A stretch of DNA of 64,000 nt from Geotrypetes seraphini (GCF_902459505.1 NC_047095.1:119227380-119291379), one strand, 5' to 3'; counted from the first letter of the stretch, positions 32,801-45,684 are shown. The notes: a model not told the origin generated them from the sequence alone. A program made the numbers and translations.

Positions 32801-33851
32801 GGCCAGAGATTCTCAACCCAGGCAGGTTTTTAGGATGCGTGCAATGAATTTGCATACAAAGGAGAAAGTATGCAAGTTTCTCATGTATATTAGTTGCAAG
32901 TATCCTGGACTCCAATTTGAGTCATGAGGCCTGGATTGACAAACCCCTGGCCTAAGTTATGGGTATCCAAATTTGGCCCTTGTGTAGTCAGGTTTTCAGG
33001 ATTTCCCTTATGAATATGCATACAATAGAGGCCATGCATGCCAATAGATCTCGTGCATATGCATTGGGAAATCCCAAAAACCTGGTCCTTGAGATCAAGG
33101 TTCTGCACCCCTGGCTAGGCTAATTCTAATTTTGGGCTTCTAGTTGCAGGCTTACATCCCTCTCCACTCTGATCTGTTTAATTGCAGATTCACCAAGTTC
33201 AACTCACACCCTTAACTTTCTTTAGGATTAAGAATGGTCTAGATCTTGTTCCAAATGCAAACTGAACATGCATAGCAGAATGGTGTGGAACTCATAGCCC
33301 AAACAGAGTCAGTAATGGGAATATTGGGGATCCCTGGGCAGAAACTTGGGAATCGGCCCCTGAAGCCCACCAGCAGGCTGCATCTCCTTCAGCTTTAAGC
33401 AGGCATAGGGGCAACTGTCCTGTTTGCACTCTAATGCCAGCCCGGTCTGTGTCTGTATATGGCCGTTTGGGGGAGGATGGGCTGGGGAGGGCTTCAATGG
33501 TTGGGAGAGTGTAGATGGGCTGGAGTAGGGTTTAACGGAGATTTTGGCAGTTGGAACCCAAACACAGTACCGGGTAGAGCTTTGGATTCTTGCCCAGAAA
33601 TAGTTAAGAAGAAAAAATTTAAAAAATTTAGATTGAATCAGGTTAGGCAGACTGGATGGACCATTTGGGTCTTTATCTGCCGTCATCTACTATGTTACTA
33701 TGCCATTCTAGAAATCACAGTGTAGTAAAAGTGAGCCAAGTATAGGACAATCAAACCATTGTGACATCATAATGCCTCATTCCACCAATAAGAGCCAACC
33801 TCATCGGTGATGTCACAATGCTGGTTATCAGAGACTGAAACTTCTCACACT

Positions 33852-34040
33852 ATTAATTTATTCAATTTGGGGAGCTCATAATGGTTTACATGAATATATT
33901 TAGGTATCCCTGTCTATCTAATATACCTAGGGCAATAGGGGGATTAAGTGACTTGCCCAGGGTCCCAAGGAGCAGTGTGGGTTTGAACCCACAACCTCAG
34001 GGAGCCTGAGGCTGTAGCTTTAGCCACTGTGCCACACTCT
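33852..34040 (-). mobile_element. tRNA-derived CORE-type SINE
   Basis: Orthologue of 12982-13203 at the same place in the upstream unit of copy 2. Confidence 0.75.
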
Positions 34041-34416
34041 CCCCTGATTCTAAGGATCTATGCTTTAAAAAAAATGGCGAGGTAGCAGGAGAGGAACTGG
34101 TGACTAACAGTACGGGTGACCTAAACTTATAGGAGTTGGGACCCTGCTTCACCTTTCTCATCGCCCAAATTCAGCCAGATCTTCATGATTTCAACAGCCA
34201 TAAAAACACACCAAAATCAATCCAACCCACAATAGGCATGCAAGGAAGATAATGCATAGGAAAAGGGCACATGCATATTTAGGTGGAAATCCCGACATCG
34301 TGACTAGATCACGTTTGCAGATTCTCCTACCCTAGAGAATCAACCACTCAATCAGGGTAGGGAAATAGAACCATGCATCTGAAAGAAATAGGGGCTGGAC
34401 CAGGTACTGCCACTAC

Positions 34417-34536
34417 TAGGGTTACCATATGGCTCCAGAAAAAGGAGGATGGGTTTTACTTCCTTTGAAAGCAATGGACGTAAAAGCCGGATGTCTCAAG
34501 CCGTCCTCCTTTTTCTGGAGCCATATGGTAACCCTG
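34417..34536. mobile_element. Foldback MITE with ~33-bp inverted ends
   Basis: Ends AGGGTTACCATATGGCTCCA and its inverse, both followed inward by GAAAAAGGAGGA. The other two units are uninterrupted here (near 13575 and 51515). Confidence 0.8.
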
Positions 34537-34898
34537 GGGCCCACTACCCATCTCTTATCATCAACACACCGAGTGGACAAAGGATGGCACCGATAGCCAA
34601 CGGATTACATTTATCAAAGGGAGAACCATATTAGATGCTCACCCAACAGGAAAAAAAAGAGAGAAACCCAGAGATAGCACAGCGACAAAAAACACTCCAG
34701 ACCGATGAGGAACATCTCTAACCTCGATATGAAGCACAGGAAAATCAAACAAAATCAGTGGAGATGGATTACAGAAGGATACTGGACCCACGCTCAACTC
34801 TCTACCCGTCTCGCTATGATTACACAGAGCATGCGCACCACTTCTGCACAACCAGTGCAAGCCAAAAGAAAGAGCCACCCCCCCTTTTCTGGCTAGAG

Positions 34899-35090
34899 CA
34901 TGGGTGTCAAAGTCTCTCCTCGAGGGCTGCAATCCAGTCGGGTTTTCAGGATTTCCCCAATGAATATGCCTGAGATTTATTAGCATACAATGAAAGCAAT
35001 GCATCCAAATAGATCTCATACATATTCATTGAGGAAATCCTGAAATCCCGACTAGATTGCGGCCCTCGAGGAGGGACTTTGACACCCCTA
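34899..35090. mobile_element. hAT MITE (family A) with target duplication, upstream of copy 2
   Basis: Palindromic 192-bp element flanked by GGCTAGAG (34891-34898 and 35091-35098). The equivalent sites in units 1 and 3 carry different hAT insertions. Confidence 0.9.
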
Positions 35091-35339
35091 GGCTAGAGTG
35101 TTTAATACCTTGCACTGCAAACTGGGGGGGGGGGGAGGGGGTAGAAGGAGGCGGGGAACTTTTAGAACCCTGCTAGGTTCTCTAATCTGCAGCCTCCTCC
35201 TCCCCCTCCCTGCTAGCCATCACTGCTGCCTAACCCAATGCCTGCATATGTGAACCAAAAAATTAAATTAACCCCCCCCCCACAAAACTATTAAGAATGT
35301 TACAAGAAGGAAAAGCAATATCACAATGTTTACCTTAGC

Positions 35340-35466
35340 AATTTTTATAATGATTGAAATTAATTAGCTCAGCCACCCCATGGCCTTGGGGACAGCTGTA
35401 TTTAAAGAGCTCCTCCAGGGTTGGGACTTTATGGAGGTTGGGGGTGTGGTTCTGTTCCAGTAACAG
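35340..35466 (+). promoter_or_regulatory. TATA promoter and noncoding first exon of copy 2
   Basis: TATTTAAA at 35399-35406 in the conserved promoter block; leader exon ends at GTAACAG|GTGAGTG (35466). The next acceptor is at about 36607. Confidence 0.7.
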
Positions 35467-36617
35467 GTGAGTGAGGTGCATTCAGAAGGGCCTGGAGCAA
35501 TCTGTCTGGGCTTATGTTTTAATTTCTTTTTCTCTCTCTTATTTAGAAATGAGGGGGTGTTGAGTATAAGAAGTGGGGGACTTTTTATAACTTTGCTTTG
35601 TTTCATGTTAGAAGTAGGTTATAGTTTTGAGCTACAAAATTGGTGCTAATCTCTTATGGTGCCAATTATTTAAAACTAGAAAAAAAATATATTGGCTTTA
35701 GTTATTCATTCCTTTCTTTCTCTCTTATTTTAAGTGCATTAACCTGGCCTGCTGCTGTTTGTCTTCTGATGAGTTTAACTGATTCTCTGCGGCATACAAA
35801 CAGTTAAATTCTACCTTCAAAAGCAATGTGTGCTATAGCATTTTTAACTGGGGTGACTCTACTAGCTAGATTTACAGATTTGTAACTTTCTCCCTCTATA
35901 TGCTACTTGGAGCAGTAGTTAATGACTAGATATGACTCAACTCTTTACAGTTGTAATTCAAAGTGGTTTTCTGTCCTTAAAGGACTTAACTTTGTACCTG
36001 AGGTAAATGGAGTTGGGGAGGGTGTGTGTAAAATGACTTGCCCCAATGTCATAAGGAGCTCCCTGTTGTCAGCCAATTGTTCTAATCTTGAGGCTGTTTC
36101 TCCACTTACTTTCTGTTAAGGCCCCTAAAATGTGTAGTAGAAAGGCTATAGTCTAAACATCAATATGTTCCTCTTCTGTGGGGTGCATAATGAACCCATA
36201 AAGAAAGTGACTGACTTATGTCTCTTGTATGCCATGTTGTGTTCAGGAATTTTCTATTGGTAGATAGAGAATAAGAGCTTAAGTTGTTTTGAAATTGAGA
36301 GGTAACTGCTCCTGGAGAAGATGACAGAAGGGTGTAGTAGACCTAATTTTTAAAGGCCACCTAGATATGCCTTTAGATCCAGGACACTCCTGCAGGTTAA
36401 TATGTTTATTGATGGAGGCAGCCATTTTGTGCTAGTGGGGAAAATTGTTGTTGGGCTTCACTCCCTTTCTATCTAGATAACTGATCTTATTTTTTTTTTT
36501 AAAGAGAGCACATGCCTGAATAACAGAATGTCTCTAATCCTTGTTGTGTCTTCCTTCCCATTCTTGTCAGCACCTCCTCCCTTATATTCACCTTCTCCCA
36601 TCTTCAGGGTCTGGGCC

Positions 36618-39600
36618 ATGGTTCCCCCACGCAGAAATGCGAGCTGGCTGAAATTCCTGCTGTTCCTCTGCATCTTATGTCTTCTGATAATGGGTTTTAT
36701 GTATTGGTTCCTCGCTGAGACTTCGGTGCAGCAGCCGAGGCAGGAGTTGGATTTTAATCCCTGGCAGGCTGCGGTCTACGTTATGAGTGTTTTCGGTAAT
36801 AACAGCACCCTTCAGGGGCAGAGCTCACCACCACAAGAAGTTGAAGGGACCCTGGGCTGCCCCCCTGGCCACTATTCTGCTGATGACCTCCAGCCCCACT
36901 TCCAGCGGCCTCCTCAAGATCCCTGGTTCCCTGGTGCAGGAGGAAGACCATACCGGGTGTCGGATCTGACAGCAGAAGAGGAGATTGAGCGGAATATGGG
37001 CTACGCAAAGTATAACTTGAATGCCTTTGTCAGTGATCGTATTTCTCTGCTTCGGGACCTTGGACCAGATACCAGACCCCCTGAGTAAGATGGGAACAAA
37101 ACTGTGTGGTGTACAGTATTTATTATGTGCTTCTTGCTTTCCTGTCATGCCCCCCTCCTCATATCTACATAGAGCTTAGTTTTCTTATAGATGCTATCTA
37201 AGGTTAGTAGCGAGCTTCGTGTCAGTAGAAACAGTCTGAGCTGGCTCTGGCTTTGTCCCTATTGCCTCTAAACTTGTAGACCTAGTGGATGAACAGGAAA
37301 TATATAATTCAGCATGCAGTGTGGCAGTTCCAGGATTTAGCTCAGCCTGTCCGAGATGGCTTTTTGTAATCTGCGTAATGATGTATTGGTCAAACACATG
37401 CGTTTTGACTTGCACCTGTAATCCTCTTTGCTGAAGTTATGGTTGGACTATAGACTCCATTTCTTGGTCTACTGTCCAAAGAAGTCGTGGGGTGGTGGTG
37501 GTGGTGGGGGGGGGGGGGGGGGGGGGGTTTGACAAACCTGAGAGCTTAGGGTAAAAACTTGGACTTGTCAAGGAGAACTAGTTAATCTGAGATTGAGAGG
37601 GTGACTTGACAGTCAGTTTTTAAAAGGTGGTTTTAACAACGAAGGTAGGGACAGATAGGTCACGCCATCCACATTGGGGATATGATTTCAGAGTCTTAAA
37701 TCACAGCAGGGAAATGGCAGGCAGGGCAGGCCCGGTCTTAAAGCATCAGCAATTATTTCTGGTCTACTTTGCTTAAGCACTCCAAGAGTTGGCGTGAGAT
37801 CCCCCGTGCAACTGGGCTAGAGTTGCTGGTCCCACAATGGGCATCTTCAATCTACATTACTATTAAACTATTTCAATAGTGCTACCAGACGTATGCAGCA
37901 CTGTAGAGTCAGTTAACAGTCCCTGCTCAAAAGAGCTTATAATCTAAACAAATAAGACAAGACAAAATATGTCGTTTAAGAGGGATGGTTAATCTGCTGG
38001 ATTTGCTGACATTATGCAGCATGGTTGACCCAGAAAGTTCAACATTCTCACACACAGTTCTAGGTTACAATTGTACTAGACTGAGTTCCTGACTTAACAC
38101 AGCCTACACTTAAAAAAACAAACCGATTTATCAAAACACACTTTCTAGCGACGGCAGCCTCTCCAAATGGATTTATATACCATGAGAGTAATGAACGTCA
38201 CTTGTATGACTCCCTCTAAGGCAATGATCTCAAACTTGCGGCCCACCAGGTACTATTTTGAGGCCCTCGGTATGTTTCTCATAATCACAAAAGTAAAAAG
38301 TTTCTTGATCATATGTCTCTTTAGCTATAAATGACAATATTATTATTAAGACTTAGCCAAAAGGAAAGATTTATAAACTATAAAGAGTTTTACCTCATGC
38401 AAAATTGTCATTTCATTTATAAGACATAAACTGTTTTTTCTGAGGCCCTCCAAGTACCTACAAATCCAAAATGTGGCCCTGCAAAGGGTTTGAGTTTGAG
38501 ACCACTGCTCTAAGGCTTGGTCAGGTGTCGGCAGATTGGTGTTTTGTGTTTCTCATCTAAGTGACACATTCTAAACTTTCACAATCTTCCAAATTTGTAA
38601 GTAATTTTTGAGTAATGCTCCTACAATGTAGGAGCGACTTGCCCATGTCCTCTGCTTCGAGGGGATGTTGGGGATGACTTCAGAACTCAGATTTGCTGCT
38701 AGCATTGGGCTGAATAGACTTGCCAGAGGTCAGAGGGTGTAATGTAAGAAACATCTAGGTTGGAAAATCTTTTTAATAATACCAACTCTCACCATCTCCC
38801 ATCACACTGCTGTAATTTCTCAATTATGGATGTTGGATACTTGAAAGAGCCTTTTGGCAAATAAATTTGTTAGTCTCTGTGATGGTAATCAGGGAGGCAT
38901 TGGGATCACTGTCCTTATTTAAGTATTTATATACCACTTATACCCTAAGTGGTTTTATATTCAGGTACTTGAGCACTTTTTCCTTATCTGTCTCAGTGGG
39001 CTTGCAATCTTACCTAAAGTACCTGGGACAATGGGGGCTTAAGTGACTTGCCCAGGTCAAAAGGAACAGAACAGGCTTTGAACCCACAACCTCTGTGCTG
39101 AAGCTGTAGCTCTAACCACTGTGCCACACTATTCTGAGGGTTTAGGTTCAGGAGACACTGCCTGGGAGCAAGGGATGGAGTGAACCCCTGAGACAATCCT
39201 TTATTGCTTATGATTTTACTTATGCCATAACAAAACCTACTCCTCTTGTTCCCTCCTCTGAAAGGTGTTTGGCAAAGAAGTTCATGCGCTGTCCGGGCCT
39301 GTCCCCTGTCAGTGTGATCATCATCTTCCACAATGAGGCCCGTTCAACTCTGCTGCGTACAGTCTACAGTGTCCTCTCCTCTGTACCCCGCTTTCTCTTG
39401 CTTGAGATAATCCTTGTAGACGATGCCAGTACCAACGGTAAGCCACCCCACAATGGATGTGGTATCTTGGAGAGAGGATCTAGCATGAGATGTGAGGGAA
39501 CCGTAGTAAACCCTCCTGCCCCTCTTTGGTTTGACTTCCATGGCGGTCTGTTTTCAGAGACCATAGGTACTGTTTGGCTTAGGTGGGGGAATTGAGGTGC

Positions 39601-42539
39601 ATTCCTCAGTTACTAGTGAATGACTACATGACAAGATTTCATAACCCTCTGCTCCCTTCCCTCTCTGGAAAAGGCTAAGGAAATAGTTTAAAGATAACAA
39701 TAGTGTAGTTTAAAACAAGAAGGCCTTGGGAGTTCTTGACGTCCTAACTGGTAGGATATCAACCAAGAATGACAAGTGACTGGCAATTTTTATTGGGTCT
39801 GTGTTGGGATGCTAAAGACAAGGAGATGATGCTGGAAGAACCTACTGCACACAGGGGCGGTAGACAATCCTGTTTTGTCTGGGGGGACCAAGATCCCGGG
39901 CTGGCATTAGATTGCAAACAGGGCTGTTTGCCAGGGTGTCCTTGTTGCAGGTGCCCCTAAGCTTGCTTAAAGCTGAAGGAGATGCAGCCTGCTGGTGGGC
40001 TTCGGGGGTTCCTTCCCAAATTTCTGTCCAGAGAACCCCGATATTCCCATTGCTGACCCTGTTTGGGCCCTGGGTTCCACCCTGTTCAGCAATGTATGCA
40101 TTTGGAAGAACTAGTCCATTCTTAATCCTAGAGAAAGTTGAGGGTGCGAATAGATCTTGGTGAATCTGCAATTTAAACAAATCGGAGTGGAGATGGGTGT
40201 AAGCATGCAACTAGAATCCCAAAGTTAGGATTAGCCCAGCCAGGTGTGCCCAACCTTGATCCTCGGACCACAACTCGGTCAGGTTTTCAGATTTCCCCTA
40301 TGAATATGCATACAATGGAGCCATGCATTCAAATAGATCTCATGTATATGCATTGGGAAATCCTGAAAACCTGACTGAGCAAAGGCCAAAGTTGGACACC
40401 CATAATACAATGGTTGTGTGGTTATGGGTGTCCAAAGCAAACATGTGGATTCACTTCAAAAGAAGAACTTAGGAGGGGGGTATTTGAGTGGGCAGACTTG
40501 TTGGGCCGAAGGCCCTTTTCTGCATCATATTCTGTTTCTATAACCTAGGTCAGGGGTTGTCAACACGGGTCTTGTGACACCCAGTCGGGGATCCAGGATA
40601 CTCGCAACTAATATACATGATAAATTTGCATACAATCTCTTTTGTATGCAAATTCATTGCATGTATCCTAAAACCTGTCTGAGTTGAGAACCCTTGGCCT
40701 AGGATTAACTCAAGTAGTGTGCAACAATGGGAGTTGCTATGTATTGGTTCTGAAGAAGGTTTTTTTGGGGGGACTGCTGGGCACAATGGACCACAGGTCT
40801 GACCCAGCAGTGGCAAATCTTGTTATGTTCCTGTTTGTCCCTCTATAGAGGACTTGAAGAAAACACTGGATGAGTTTTTGAGAGAGCTGCCATTGGTGAG
40901 GCTCCTACGGCAGCCAGTGAGGAAGGGGCTGGTAGGTGCCAGGTTGCTGGGAGCTGAGGAGGCCAAAGCAGATGTATTGGTGTTCCTGGATGCCCATTGT
41001 AAGTAAAGTGCCAACTGGAGGTGAAACTGGTTTGAGGGGGCACAGGAATAGCTGGAACAGGAGGGGAACATATGGTGAAGGTGACTTAGTGGTGGCGGAT
41101 TAGGCATTCAACAGAACGTGTGATAGTCTCACAAGAGGTGTCCTGGTACTTGGTGGTCTTCCCGCTCCCATTTTAGATTTCAAGGGTACCTACATCTCCT
41201 CTCGCCTGTAGGTGAGTGCTGGCCAGGGTGGTTGGAACCACTTCTGGAGCGGATCGCTTTGGACAACACCCTTGTTGTGAGCCCTGACATTGTCTTCATT
41301 GACCTGCACACCTTCCAGTTTGAGCGGCCTGTCCCCAAGCCCAAGATGCACTCCCGTGGAACCTTTGACTGGTCTCTGGTGTTCATGTTTGAGCCCCTGC
41401 CCCAAGCCCTAGAGGACATGCGGATGGATGAGACTCAGCCCTTCCTGTAAGCAACACCATACTCACCCACACTCTGCTTAATTCTCATAGGCAGGGACTT
41501 GACAGCTTTCTCTTTGTGTATTCAGGACACCAGCCATAGCGGGGGGAATCTTTGCTATCTCCAAATCCTTCTTCCAGCACATTGGGACCTACGATCCAGA
41601 CATGCAAATCTGGGGAGGTGAGAATTTGGAAATGTCTCTTAAGGTAAGAAGCATGAAGCGGGAGCAGGCTGCATGCCTGCTATGGTGTTCTTGGCAGGAG
41701 ATGGAAGTGATTTAAGCAGGAGGGTCAAGTCTTTCAAAAGATGTTCTCCCTCCTCAGGTATGGATGTGTGGAGGAAAGCTGGAGATTGTGCCCTGCTCTG
41801 TGGTAGGTCATGTCTACCGCATGGAGAACCCTCACATATTAGCTGAGGGAAGCTCAGTGGTGTCCCGGAACCTGGTACGAGTCGCCGAGGTTTGGATGGA
41901 TGAATACAAGGTGCTGTTCTATCACAGGCATATGGAGGCTGCCCGTATATTCAAGGAGGTAAAACTTGGGATTTTATTTAAAACCTCTTTCCTTCCTCCA
42001 TTGTGTAGAAGACCTAGCTGGAATAGGTTCATGTATCAGGTGTAATAGACAACTCTTAGTTGAGGGGAGGGAATGCACAGGAAAACCCCAGGGGCCCACC
42101 CCATTCTGCTGTCTCAAAAACAGATACCTAACTGCTGTTTGTTCCTCTCTCCTACCTCTGCCTAGAAGTCATACGGGGACCTGAGCCAGAGACATCTGTT
42201 GCGAGAGCAGTTGGGCTGTAAATCTTTTGGCTGGTACATGAACACCGTCCGCTCGGACTTCTTCATTCCAGAACTCAACCCACACTTTTATGGCGCCGTG
42301 AGTACTCTAGGCCTCTGTATAAGGAGATGTTTAGTTGCACCTTCAGAATGGTTAACATTGATGTAATTGCAGTTGAATTCCAAGGCAGCTCAAGAGACAT
42401 TCTCCAGTTGGGGACTTCAAACTGGTTGTGATTCCCATCTGTGGGTAGGGGACTTTTAGACCACAGCAGACCTGCTGTATGTTGAATTACCAGGCTGACA
42501 CTTTCCCCAGTGACCTAGTTCTAAACCCTTGGGCAAACA

Positions 42540-42579
<40 letters not shown>

Positions 42580-45458
42580 AGCTTGTGAATTTAGGTTTGA
42601 AGAGGTGCCTGGATGTTGGTGAGTTGGAAGATGGAAAGGCTGAAGTAGGCACAAGTAGATGCCAAAAAGACCCAGTTACGCAGGTAAGAAGGGGGCTTCT
42701 TTGTATGTAAGGGGGGGGGAAGTGTACATGTCTAATAAGGGCCAGATCTGGTCTGCTTAGGGTGGGTTTGAGGTTTGGACAATGGAAACGAGGCATATTT
42801 ACATATAAACAGTATCATTTGTGTTCCCATTGTGGAAACCTCCAACCCAACTGAGTTTTCGCCCTCAAGACAGTGTTTGGTAGGATGGCAATTACTCCTG
42901 GCAGAATTTGCAATTGTGTACAAAATTCTGCCAAGTTTATGACAACACTAAATTTTTTTTTTTTGCTAATTATCCTGACTGTCAATATAATTTAATGAAG
43001 CTGCTGAACTTAGGCCCCCTTTACTAAATGTTAACACTGCTCCAGCGCCCAGAGGAATTCTGAGTGTCGGAGCATTTGGCAGTCCAGGCTGCAGTAGAAA
43101 CCGCTACCATGGCTTAAAAGGTAGGGGAGCTGGTGAACTAGCAGAAGAAATTGATCAGTGTAAAACTTCTCTGCATCCCTAGTTGGGATGGCATTTATAC
43201 AACTAAAGGTTAGTCTACATTGAGCCTCCCCAAAAATCAGATATCCATTATAGACAGCATTCTACAAAAAACGGGTCAATTATTTAAACCAGTGATTCCC
43301 AACCCTGTCCTGGAGGAACACCAGGCCAACCGGGTTTTCAGGCTAGCCCTAATGAATATGCATGAGAGATTTGCATATGATGGAAGTGAGAGGCATGCAA
43401 ATTTGCTTCATGCATATTCATTAGGGCTAGCCTGAAAACCCAATTGGCCTGGTGTTCCTCCAGGACAGGGTTGGGAACCACTGATTTAAACCATCTTGGG
43501 GAACTTCCAACCAGAGATGGGAAGAAATGCACTTTGGATGACTCTTTGAAACCGCCTTTTCAGGTTTAACTGGTCAAAGCTGGTAGAAGGCCAATAATCT
43601 TCAAATAGCTTGAACATTGTGTTATCAAAGAACTGGGCCCATGGAAGCCATCTTCCTCATGCCTCTCACCCTATCCTCCCCAGCTAGCATTTTCTTGCTC
43701 TTCCCACTTCCCACAATCCATCTTGTGTACCTTGGACGCTGCTATTAGCCTACAGAGCTGGCGGGAAGGTTGCCTTTCTCTACTGCAGTCCATCCAGAGG
43801 AAATCCCATCTAGGATGGGATCATAGAGAAGCCTGAAAAGCCCATACTGGCTGCCCAAAGATGTTGCCAGCAATTTGTGCTACAGAGAAGTGCTGGTCTG
43901 ATTGGGCAGCAGGAGAGGGAGTTCAGAAATTCTGTACAGAACACCAGTAATTCTGCATCCCTGGAGAATTCTGCACACATGTGATAATCTTCCCTCATCT
44001 CCTGATGCTGCCCTGCTTGTCCTGTCTCTCCAAAACCAAGTCTGATTTGATTGACAGCCCTCAAATGCAGCTATGGCTCCTCCCACACAGGAAACAAATC
44101 ATTTGCTGAGTAACATTTTGATGTGGCACAGATATAGGGGAGAGATGCTGGACATAAGGCCAGGGTAGGAAAGGGGAGGTATTGGACTACAGTGATGGGA
44201 TGCATAAGGTCTTCAGCTGTGTGCTATGCCCCCTCCCCCAGCAAGTGAATGTTTACCCAGTGTAGTGGTTCCCAACCCTGTCCTGGAGGACCACCAGCCA
44301 GTCAGGTTTTGGGGATAACAATAATGAATATGCATGGAGCAGATTTGCATGCCTGTCGCCTCCATTATATGCAAAGCTCATGCATATTCATTAGGGTTAT
44401 CCTGAAAACCTGACTGGCTGGTGGTCCTCCAGGACAGGGTTAAGAACCACTGACCTAGTGTTGGATGCCCTTGAACAAGCTTTGTACATAATTTGCATGT
44501 ATCTGTTACAAACAAGTCTGGGGCCTAGCACCTTCCTACCTGCAAACACACTTCACTCTGCACGACCCCACACATACAACCAGAAACAAACAGTCTGCAA
44601 ATACAAATCCTTCCTAGACAGAACCTTTACGTTCCAAGCAAACAGACAGCAATCCTGGCTGGGAAACCACATAAATAAAGCCAGACAGACCTACAACACA
44701 TTCCGAAAATCAATTAAAACCGCTCTATTTGAGAAATTCCTTGCCTAATCAGATGACCTCTCTCGGGTATTTTTTCCCCTTATAACCCCAATGTATTATG
44801 TAATTTCTTTCTCTCATGTATTCCTTCCCTAATTATTATGTAACTTCCTTCTTCTTACATTGTGTAATACGCTGATTGTCCAGCCTTCTTTCTATGTGAA
44901 CCGCCTAGAAGTCAGTTTGACTATGGCGGTATAGAAAAATAAAGTTATAAGTCAGACTTTTCTCACAACCGTGCATGCTGGCTGAACTTTTTTCTTTTTT
45001 TCTTTTATAGTATTTCGAGTACAGTTCCCTGAATGAGATACGGCACAACATCAAGAATGAGCTGTGTCTCAGTGTGGCACATCCTAGTGTGGAACATCCC
45101 GTCTTTACATTCCAGGCCTGTGTTGCCCAAGTCGGGGAAAGAAATGTACCTCCACATCAAGCATTTTCCTATAAGGTATGTGATATGTCACCTCGCATTG
45201 TAAAATTACAAGACGGGGACAGATGGGACTTGCTCAGTCAGTCACCAGCTCAGCTGGGGCTTAGAACTTAACTGCCCCCCCCCCCCCGCCCCCTGGCTGT
45301 CATGTCTTAATCTGCTGATCTTGTCATTTCAGGACCATCTGATTCGGAATCACAAATTCAACCTGTGTCTTCAGGCTGAGCGCTACGCTCTGTTTCTGGC
45401 TTCCTGTGACTCGGAAGAAGTCACACAGCTCTGGGACTTCGTCCCTGTGCTACCTTAA
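36618..45458 (+). CDS. GALNT6-like: GALNT6-like copy 2, complete, all motifs kept
   Basis: Ten coding exons: 36618-37084, 39265-39437, 40849-40998, 41212-41446, 41526-41643, 41758-41958, 42166-42297, 42582-42683, 45011-45175, 45333-45458; 622 residues. The start GGGCCATGG lies 10 nt after a CTTCAG acceptor. Layout: MVPPRRN tail, membrane anchor (~residues 10-32), stem with the GALNT6-like [18 protein letters not shown], then VDDAST, DAH (261-263), FDW (315-317), AGG (347-349), WGGEN (371-375), VGHVYR (397-402), and a lectin domain with CLD (501-503) and QLW (613-615). This is the full set expected for Mn-dependent GalNAc transfer from UDP-GalNAc in the Golgi. Oddities: one codon fewer at the end of exon 9 (SYK, not SYDK) and a one-base insertion that ends the protein at VLP by TAA, one codon early. 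Exon 8's acceptor follows about 35 T. Confidence 0.93.
37500..37528 (+). repeat. GTG/poly-G tract, intron 1 of copy 2
   Basis: (GTG)n followed by a run of about 20 G. Copy 3 has a shorter G run near 56725 at the same site. Confidence 0.8.
38222..38507. mobile_element. hAT element (family C), intron 1 of copy 2
   Basis: Flanked by CTCTAAGG (38214-38221 and 38508-38515). The other copies show the empty site (CTCCCTCTAAGGCTTGG). Confidence 0.88.
38925..39135 (-). mobile_element. tRNA-derived CORE-type SINE, intron 1 of copy 2
   Basis: Orthologue of 17818-18026 in copy 1 and 58370-58585 in copy 3. Confidence 0.75.
40243..40402. mobile_element. Foldback MITE (family A-like), intron 2 of copy 2
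   Basis: Palindromic with GTGCCCAACCTTGATCC and the inverse GTTGGACACCC. Its orthologue is in intron 2 of copy 3 (about 59717-59870) and, inverted, at about 32955-33110, so it predates these copies. Confidence 0.65.
40470..40835 (+). mobile_element. Two LINE 3' tails and a foldback MITE before exon 3 of copy 2
   Basis: A tail ending CTTTTCTGCATCATATTCTG lies at 40470-40545. A palindromic element lies at about 40553-40695. A second tail (CTGGGCACAATGGACCACAG to TTGTTATG) ends about 20 bp before the exon 3 acceptor at 40848. Confidence 0.65.
43290..43483. mobile_element. hAT MITE (family B), intron 8 of copy 2
   Basis: Palindromic, flanked by ATTTAAAC (43282-43289 and 43484-43491). Copy-specific. 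Confidence 0.9.
44268..44455. mobile_element. hAT-type foldback MITE (family B), intron 8 of copy 2
   Basis: Orthologue of 2879-3040 and 23716-23896, near the 3' end of the intron. Confidence 0.75.
44495..44952 (+). mobile_element. L2-type LINE 3' end, intron 8 of copy 2
   Basis: Open reading of a LINE C-terminus ([35 protein letters not shown], stop) and a 3' UTR ending GTATAGAAAAATAAAGTTATAA. Absent from the other copies, so recent. Confidence 0.8.
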
Positions 45459-45684
45459 GTGAAGAGACCAATGTCCTGGAAAACCTACTGCATAGTTCTC
45501 TAAAAGTCTCTAGAACAGACTAGTAGAGTTTAAAAAATTTTTTTTAACCTGCCAAATCATTGGTTGGGGATGGGGATGTAGTTGAAGACCTTAATTTTAA
45601 ATTGGTTTTTATTTCCTACCATGATGGCCTATTTTATATCCTGTAGTTAGGTTATGACTTTGTATTTCTTTGGATGTTAAGTCT

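Larger units (their letters stand above)
31262..33450 (-). pseudogene. Inverted genomic fragment of a GALNT6-like unit (part of intron 2 to part of exon 5)
   Basis: Reading the minus strand: intron 2 remnants (about 33450-32800, matching 59390-59720 and 40550-40690), exon 3 (32300-32151, 150 nt, borders kept), intron 3, exon 4 (31904-31407, split by a LINE tail at about 31550-31819) and part of exon 5 (about 31330-31262). Introns are retained, so it is a DNA-level copy and not a retrocopy. Exon 3 reads DAP instead of the metal-binding DAH. The sequence before exon 3 resembles copy 1 and lacks the LINE tails of copies 2 and 3. Nothing supports expression. Confidence 0.85.

Noticed and set aside
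31262-33450. Processed retrocopy of GALNT
   Set aside because: Introns 2 and 3 are present and there is no poly(A) tail, so it is a DNA-level inverted fragment.
36528-36617. In-frame upstream start for copy 2 (and 55719 for copy 3)
   Set aside because: The extra codons lie upstream of a conserved CTTCAG/CTTTAG acceptor, in intron 1. Copy 1 has no equivalent frame, and the ATG just inside the exon has a good context in all three.
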